Shown here piece by piece: positions 63,529 through 64,000 of a DNA stretch of 64,000 bases. The stretch is from Rosettibacter sp037481715 (lineage in GTDB: Bacteria > Bacteroidota > Ignavibacteria > Ignavibacteriales > Melioribacteraceae): contig JBBFLD010000007.1 in the NCBI GenBank assembly GCA_037481715.1, forward strand, positions 135,759 to 199,758. The letters run 5' to 3'. Positions within the stretch are counted from its first letter, which is position 1, and each line of letters opens with the position of its first letter. The notes below the pieces were generated by a model. It had not been told where the DNA came from and ran no database searches. It saw nothing but the letters and a program-made list of their open reading frames with translations. Position numbers and translations under genes: made by a program.

Positions 63529-63614
63529 AAAATCGATTTAATTAATGAAGGAGAATTTTTGAGGATTAAATATACTTCGAAGATGCAATTCTATACAAAA
63601 ACTAATAAAACTTG

Positions 63615-63687
63615 AGCTGGCGAAGGGATTCGAACCCCCGACCTGCTGATTACAAGTCAGCTGCTCTACCAGCTGAGCTACGCCAGC
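63615..63687 (-). tRNA. tRNA-Thr (UGU)
   Basis: On the minus strand the acceptor stem is GCTGGCG/CGCCAGC, the D-arm GCTCAGCTGGTAGAGC, the anticodon arm GCTGACTTGTAATCAGC gives TGT, and the T-arm is CGGGGGTTCGAATCCCTTCG-like. The discriminator base is T. No CCA is encoded. Confidence 0.94.
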
Positions 63688-64000
63688 TTGAAATTAAATT
63701 TTATGAACAAGTTACTCAAGAGATTATCCCGACTTTGTCGGGACTGCTCTACCAGCTGAGCTACGCCAGCTTGAAATTAAATTTTATGAACAAGTTACTC
63801 AAGAGATTATCCCGACTTCATCGGGACTGCTCTACCAGCTGAGCTACGCCAGCTTGAAACTTTACAATTAAATTTAGAACAATTTATTTCAAGAGATTAT
63901 CCCGACTTCGTCGGGACTGCTCTACCAGCTGAGCTACGCCAGCTTGAAATTAAATTTTGTGAACAAGTTACTTAAGAGATTATCCCGACTTTGTCGGGAC
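63661..64000 (-). repeat. Tandem array built from the 5' part of tRNA-Thr plus a palindrome
   Basis: Units beginning with CTGCTCTACC start at 63661 (inside the real tRNA), 63744, 63827, 63917 and apparently 64000, giving periods of 83, 83, 90 and 83 bp. Each has the first 27 bases of tRNA-Thr, an AT-rich spacer of about 40 bases, and the hairpin TCCCGAC ttn GTCGGGA directly abutting the next tRNA piece. The array runs out of the window. Confidence 0.93.

Noticed and set aside
63612..63842. Plus-strand ORF beginning MSWRRDSNPRPADYKSA
   Set aside because: It is the antisense of tRNA-Thr and its partial copies, a well-known annotation artefact.
63661..64000. CRISPR-like or multiple tRNA genes
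   Set aside because: Only the first unit is a complete tRNA; the others lack anticodon, variable and T arms, and the intervening parts are repeated rather than unique.

Overview
This 64 kb window is AT-rich. Two extracellular glycosidases end in a type IX secretion sorting domain with the NYPNPFNPST signature. A large TonB-dependent receptor carries a carboxypeptidase-regulatory-like N-terminal domain, and genes are often preceded by AGGAG-type ribosome sites. Together these suggest a member of the Bacteroidota/Ignavibacteriota group, most likely an Ignavibacterium- or Melioribacter-like organism. This is inference from sequence style and protein families; no 16S gene is present.

Positions 1-14136 (minus strand) hold a glycan-utilisation cluster: GH2, GH26, GH31 and GH13 enzymes, a SurA/PpiC-type foldase, a TonB-dependent receptor and a secreted protein that runs off the left edge. 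The genes from GH31 onward are almost contiguous and look like one operon. A decayed IS256-family element (14546-15563) separates this from a metal/redox block. That block has two zinc-ribbon proteins around a frameshifted CcmH-like fragment, then a copper/silver-type RND efflux operon (TolC-like protein, CusB-like fusion protein, CusA-like pump, small CPxCGM protein). A near-consensus sigma-54 promoter lies before the efflux operon, next to an NtrC-type regulator and its histidine kinase.

Positions 27695-50100 are mostly housekeeping: RlpA-like lipoprotein; a thiol-redox operon (two-CxxC oxidoreductase, DUF6132, DUF1858, TlpA-like); nucleoside phosphorylase; peptidase T; CDF transporter; acyl-CoA ligase; tail-specific protease; SGNH/TPR protein; a maltodextrin set (MalQ, GH13, sugar symporter); the carbamoyltransferase/SxtJ/DUF5989 trio; RNase HIII; phosphofructokinase. 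tRNA-Ser and tRNA-Asp also lie here.

Positions 50283-64000 are accessory DNA. The core is a predicted defence locus on the plus strand: a PLD-helicase fusion, a type IIG-like nuclease/methyltransferase, a defence-type reverse transcriptase with a putative C-terminal HEPN motif, and an Mrr_N-like winged-helix protein. The methyltransferase reading frame contains a complete REP-associated tyrosine transposase (RAYT/Y1 family) together with its palindromic repeats, all in frame, so one uninterrupted 1458-residue ORF results. The reverse transcriptase gene lies between the intact 3' end of the methyltransferase gene and a second, decayed copy of that 3' end, which suggests cassette insertion into a pre-existing locus. 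A GxxExxY gene follows, bracketed by perfect 82-bp direct repeats. The window ends in a tRNA-Thr gene whose 5' part has been amplified into an approximately 83-bp tandem array carrying a palindrome. Palindromic repeats recur across the window, in tandem arrays, in a tRNA-Ser partial copy and inside coding sequence.
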